NCBI RefSeq assembly: GCF_000024105.1
Contig: NC_013171.1
Span: forward strand, 926,501-990,500
Direction of reading: 5' to 3'
Origin: Anaerococcus prevotii DSM 20548
GTDB taxonomy: Bacteria; Bacillota; Clostridia; Tissierellales; Peptoniphilaceae
Length of the DNA: 64,000 nt
Shown: positions 63,468 through 64,000 of the stretch, one piece after another
Layout: each line of letters starts with the position of its first letter
How positions within the stretch are numbered: position 1 is the first letter of the stretch
The notes under the pieces: model-generated
Told to the model about the DNA's origin: nothing
What the model saw: only the letters and a program-made list of their open reading frames with translations
The model's database searches: none
Made by a program: the position numbers and the translations under genes

Positions 63468-64000
63468 ATGAGTTTAGAATATAATTTGAACTTTGTTAAG
63501 GACAAAGCTAAGAAATCCAACATTAAGAAGGCTATATCTATATTGGAGAGAGGTTTTTACACCAAGCAAGAAGTCTCTAGTTTCTTTCTCGACCCCTTTG
63601 AGAGGAAAGTTATAAAAGATATAGCCAGAATTAATAATATAGATATAGTATTTGTTGGTGCTAATGATAAATGTGAAAGAAAAATCTTTGTAGCAAATTA
63701 CTATTATCTCCCTATAGAAGAGAGTAATTATATAAAAGTTCTTAGTTTTGACAGTAGTGATATCAAGCATCCTGATGTATTAGGTGCCTTAATCCATATG
63801 GGAATTGATAGAAATAGTATTGGTGATATATCTATATTAGAAGATTCCGTAGAATTTGTTGTATTGGAAGAAGAAGCAGATTTTATTAAGTATAATTTAA
63901 GTAGGATAAAAAGAGAAGGCATAGACATTGAAATTAAAGAGGAATGTAAATTGAATAAAGCAATAGAAGACTATATTTTATCTACTAGCTTTATTTCTTC
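63468..64000 (+). CDS. ylmH: YlmH-like S4 RNA-binding protein (3' partial)
   Basis: The frame from ATG 63468 is open to the window end (177 codons seen). HPDVLGALIHMGIDRNSIGDISI (part, residues ~104-126) is the YlmH hallmark, followed by a KYNLSRIK helix. The S4 domain itself should lie beyond the edge. YlmH is linked to ribosome rescue and division genes. The T-run of the sepF hairpin ends at the ATG and no Shine-Dalgarno is visible. Confidence 0.85.
   Translation, partial: MSLEYNLNFVKDKAKKSNIKKAISILERGFYTKQEVSSFFLDPFERKVIKDIARINNIDIVFVGANDKCERKIFVANYYYLPIEESNYIKVLSFDSSDIKHPDVLGALIHMGIDRNSIGDISILEDSVEFVVLEEEADFIKYNLSRIKREGIDIEIKEECKLNKAIEDYILSTSFIS

Overview
The window is AT-rich, densely coded and almost entirely on the + strand. 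It comes from a low-GC Gram-positive anaerobe. Gene content (glgC/glgD pair, ccpA-like gene next to ptsH/ptsI with HPr Ser46 kept, FHA-SEDS-PBP trio, SepF, YlmH, CvfB, YitT, DUF1292) and codon use fit a Firmicute of the Tissierellia/Peptoniphilaceae type (Anaerococcus-like). That placement is inference, because no rRNA is present.

Region 1 (1-11304) is the late end of a prophage with a contractile-type tail. It runs from baseplate hub, spike, gp25-like wedge, baseplate J and further baseplate proteins through a 668-aa repeat-built fibre, accessory tail genes and an Mtd-like fibre to a UviB-like protein, endolysin and holin. After a strong terminator comes a 1.7-kb non-structural tail end. It holds three tiny single-membrane-segment peptides (27, 31 and 28 aa), two copies of a 44-nt promoter cassette each closed by a terminator hairpin, a candidate free-standing small RNA, a 60-aa basic protein and a 52-aa ORF. 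The prophage stops exactly at the 3' end of the tmRNA gene (ssrA, minus strand, 11305-11659), the probable integration site.

Region 2 (11831-21363) is a glycogen/alpha-glucan operon: glgC, glgD, glgA, a phosphorylase-family gene, a type I pullulanase and a phosphoglucomutase. The phosphorylase homologue has lost its PLP lysine and other active-site residues by eye alignment, and no branching enzyme is present. Region 3 (21554-26481) has FHA protein, RodA/FtsW and PBP for wall synthesis, then convergent nadK and an rluA-type gene. Region 4 (26482-31904) has a probable 6S RNA, a YtxH/DUF948 stress-type pair, a ccpA-like regulator, ptsH, ptsI and an APH-fold protein with a changed catalytic motif.

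Region 5 (31905-46897) starts with a 116-nt nested inverted-repeat element. It continues with YitT, CvfB (apparently without a standard start codon), parvulin, a PepD-like protein without metal ligands, DUF1292, a radical SAM protein, a second RluA, ROK glucokinase, a two-component system with lipoprotein, RdgB, a phosphodiesterase, a HAD phosphatase and unknowns. Region 6 (46927-64000) is a housekeeping block: ruvC-ruvA-ruvB-queA-tgt-yajC, recJ-relA-dtd-MBL hydrolase-aspS-rseC-like-glyA-der-plsY-gpsA, sepF and the start of ylmH. Sugar genes recur: PTS and CcpA-like control, glucokinase, phosphoglucomutase and glycogen enzymes form a plausible uptake, storage and mobilisation circuit.
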